Assembly (NCBI GenBank): GCA_937871645.1
Contig: CALMPZ010000056.1
Location: 1 to 8,282 of the forward strand
Origin: an uncultured Polymorphobacter sp.
GTDB taxonomy: Bacteria; Pseudomonadota; Alphaproteobacteria; Sphingomonadales; Sphingomonadaceae
DNA length: 8,282 nt
Reading direction: 5' to 3'
The position numbers and the translations under genes were made by a program. A model generated the notes under the pieces. That model worked only from the letters and a program-made list of their open reading frames with translations, was not told the DNA's origin and did not search any database. This document shows positions 7,553 through 8,282 of the stretch, one piece after another; within the stretch, counting starts at the first letter, position 1; each line of letters begins with the position of its first letter.

Positions 7553-8282
7553 CGCAGCTTCAGCGTGGCGAGACCGCCGAGCGCCAGCACGATCGCGACG
7601 ATCCAGAAGCGGATGACCACGGTCGATTCGCTCCAGCCGAGGTGTTCGAAATGATGGTGGATCGGCGCCATCTTGAAGACGCGCTTGCCGGTGGTCTTGA
7701 AGCTGACAACCTGGACGATGACGCTGACGGTTTCGAGCACGAACAGCCCGCCGATCAGCAGCAGCACGATTTCGTGGCGCGTGATCACCGCGACCATGCC
7801 GAGAGCGCCGCCAAGCGCGAGGCTGCCGGTGTCGCCCATGAACACCGCCGCCGGCGGCGCATTGTACCACAGGAAGCCCAGACAGGCACCGATGACCGCG
7901 GCGGTGAAGATCGCCAGTTCGCCCGAACCCGCGACATGGTGGATGCCGAGATAGTCGCTGAATTTGATGTTGCCCGCGAGATAGGCGATGACACCGAGCG
8001 ACAGCGCCGCGATGATGACCGGCATCGTCGCCAGCCCGTCGAGCCCGTCGGTGAGGTTCACGGCATTGCCGAAGCCGGCGACAATGAACGCCGCGAACGC
8101 GATGTAGAACAGCCCGAGCGCCAGCCCGCCATCCTTGAGCAGCGGCAGATACAGCGTGGAGTCGCCGGTATACCAGACCACCCAGGCACATGCGGCACCG
8201 GCGATGGCGAACTCCATCAATAGCCGGATGCGCCCCGAAACGCCCTTGTGCGAGCGCTTGGTAACCTTGTCATAATCGTCCA
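7549..8282 (-). CDS. mraY: Phospho-N-acetylmuramoyl-pentapeptide-transferase MraY (5' end outside window)
   Basis: Integral membrane enzyme that transfers phospho-MurNAc-pentapeptide from UDP to undecaprenyl phosphate, making lipid I on the inner face of the cytoplasmic membrane. The window holds the last 243 codons of a protein usually near 360 residues; the N-terminal third is cut off by the window edge. Fragment residues 1-3 are the DDY of the family's first catalytic aspartate pair. [10 protein letters not shown] follows at 75-84, [12 protein letters not shown] (the third acidic active-site position) at 147-158, and the HHHFEHLGW loop at 208-216. Several hydrophobic membrane segments lie between these motifs. 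The fragment ends in KLR and a TGA. That TGA overlaps the GTG start of murD by 4 bases, so the two are probably translationally coupled. An internal ATG near 8217 is not the true start, because the conserved DDY lies upstream of it in frame. No catalytic residue is missing in the visible part. Confidence 0.97.
   Translation of the reverse strand, partial: DDYDKVTKRSHKGVSGRIRLLMEFAIAGAACAWVVWYTGDSTLYLPLLKDGGLALGLFYIAFAAFIVAGFGNAVNLTDGLDGLATMPVIIAALSLGVIAYLAGNIKFSDYLGIHHVAGSGELAIFTAAVIGACLGFLWYNAPPAAVFMGDTGSLALGGALGMVAVITRHEIVLLLIGGLFVLETVSVIVQVVSFKTTGKRVFKMAPIHHHFEHLGWSESTVVIRFWIVAIVLALGGLATLKLR

Larger units (their letters stand above)
1..8282 (-). other. dcw cluster segment, mraY to ftsQ, probable single operon
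   Basis: Eight genes lie on one strand with no gaps. The junctions are GTGA (mraY-murD, 7549-7552), TGATG (murD-ftsW, 6279-6283), GTGA (ftsW-murG, 5076-5079), ATGA (murG-murC, 3982-3985), ATGA (murC-murB, 2534-2537), ATGA (murB-ddl, 1626-1629) and ATGA (ddl-ftsQ, 691-694). The order matches the conserved division and cell wall cluster, with murB between murC and ddl as is common in Alphaproteobacteria. A single polycistronic message is inferred from strand, order and overlap. I saw no internal terminator or convincing promoter. The operon continues beyond both window edges. Confidence 0.9.

Noticed and set aside
6281..8191. Apparent MraY-MurD fusion, because the murD frame stays open far into mraY
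   Set aside because: The upstream part of that frame does not read as MraY. The true MraY motifs are in another frame, which ends at the TGA at 7551-7549, so these are two overlapping genes.
7642..8223. Plus-strand open frame of 193 codons opposite mraY, rich in Asp, Glu, Arg and His
   Set aside because: Its composition mirrors the hydrophobic mraY codons on the other strand, and it shows no independent coding evidence.
1..8282. An undescribed defence, mobile or biosynthetic system hidden in the window
   Set aside because: All bases are taken up by eight intact or edge-truncated housekeeping genes. I found no inserted gene, repeat array, integrase, transposase or unexplained gap.

Overview
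The window is one continuous piece of a bacterial division and cell wall (dcw) gene cluster, read entirely from the minus strand. In transcription order, from high to low coordinates, it holds mraY (3' two-thirds), murD, ftsW, murG, murC, murB, ddl and ftsQ (5' part). Each protein was identified from family motifs read in its translation. There is no intergenic stretch: adjacent genes overlap by 4 bases (ATGA or GTGA) or, at murD-ftsW, by 1 base (TGATG). I saw no RNA genes, mobile elements, repeats, CRISPR arrays or terminators, and no convincing promoter.

The likely source is an alphaproteobacterium, probably a sphingomonad (order Sphingomonadales). The reasons are the high GC content with strong G/C preference at third codon positions, the placement of a short (type II) murB between murC and ddl, the FtsQ with a long Arg/Pro-rich cytoplasmic tail, and the general wording of MurC, FtsW and Ddl. 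This is pattern recognition, not a database comparison, so the order-level placement is moderately confident and no genus is claimed.

The genes work as one pathway. In the cytoplasm MurB completes UDP-MurNAc, MurC adds L-Ala, MurD adds D-Glu, and Ddl supplies the D-Ala-D-Ala dipeptide used later by MurF (not in the window). At the membrane MraY moves the finished MurNAc-pentapeptide onto undecaprenyl phosphate to give lipid I, and MurG adds GlcNAc to give lipid II. FtsW polymerises lipid II at the division septum, and FtsQ is part of the divisome complex that controls septal synthesis. By cluster convention, murF/murE/ftsI would lie beyond the high-coordinate edge and ftsA/ftsZ beyond the low-coordinate edge; neither is visible.

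This is an ordinary, well-conserved housekeeping region. I found no sign of an undescribed system. The points worth a second look are modest: a roughly 240-base AT-richer, rare-codon patch inside ftsW, the unbroken chain of overlapping start/stop codons, and the uneven distribution of Shine-Dalgarno sequences in that chain.
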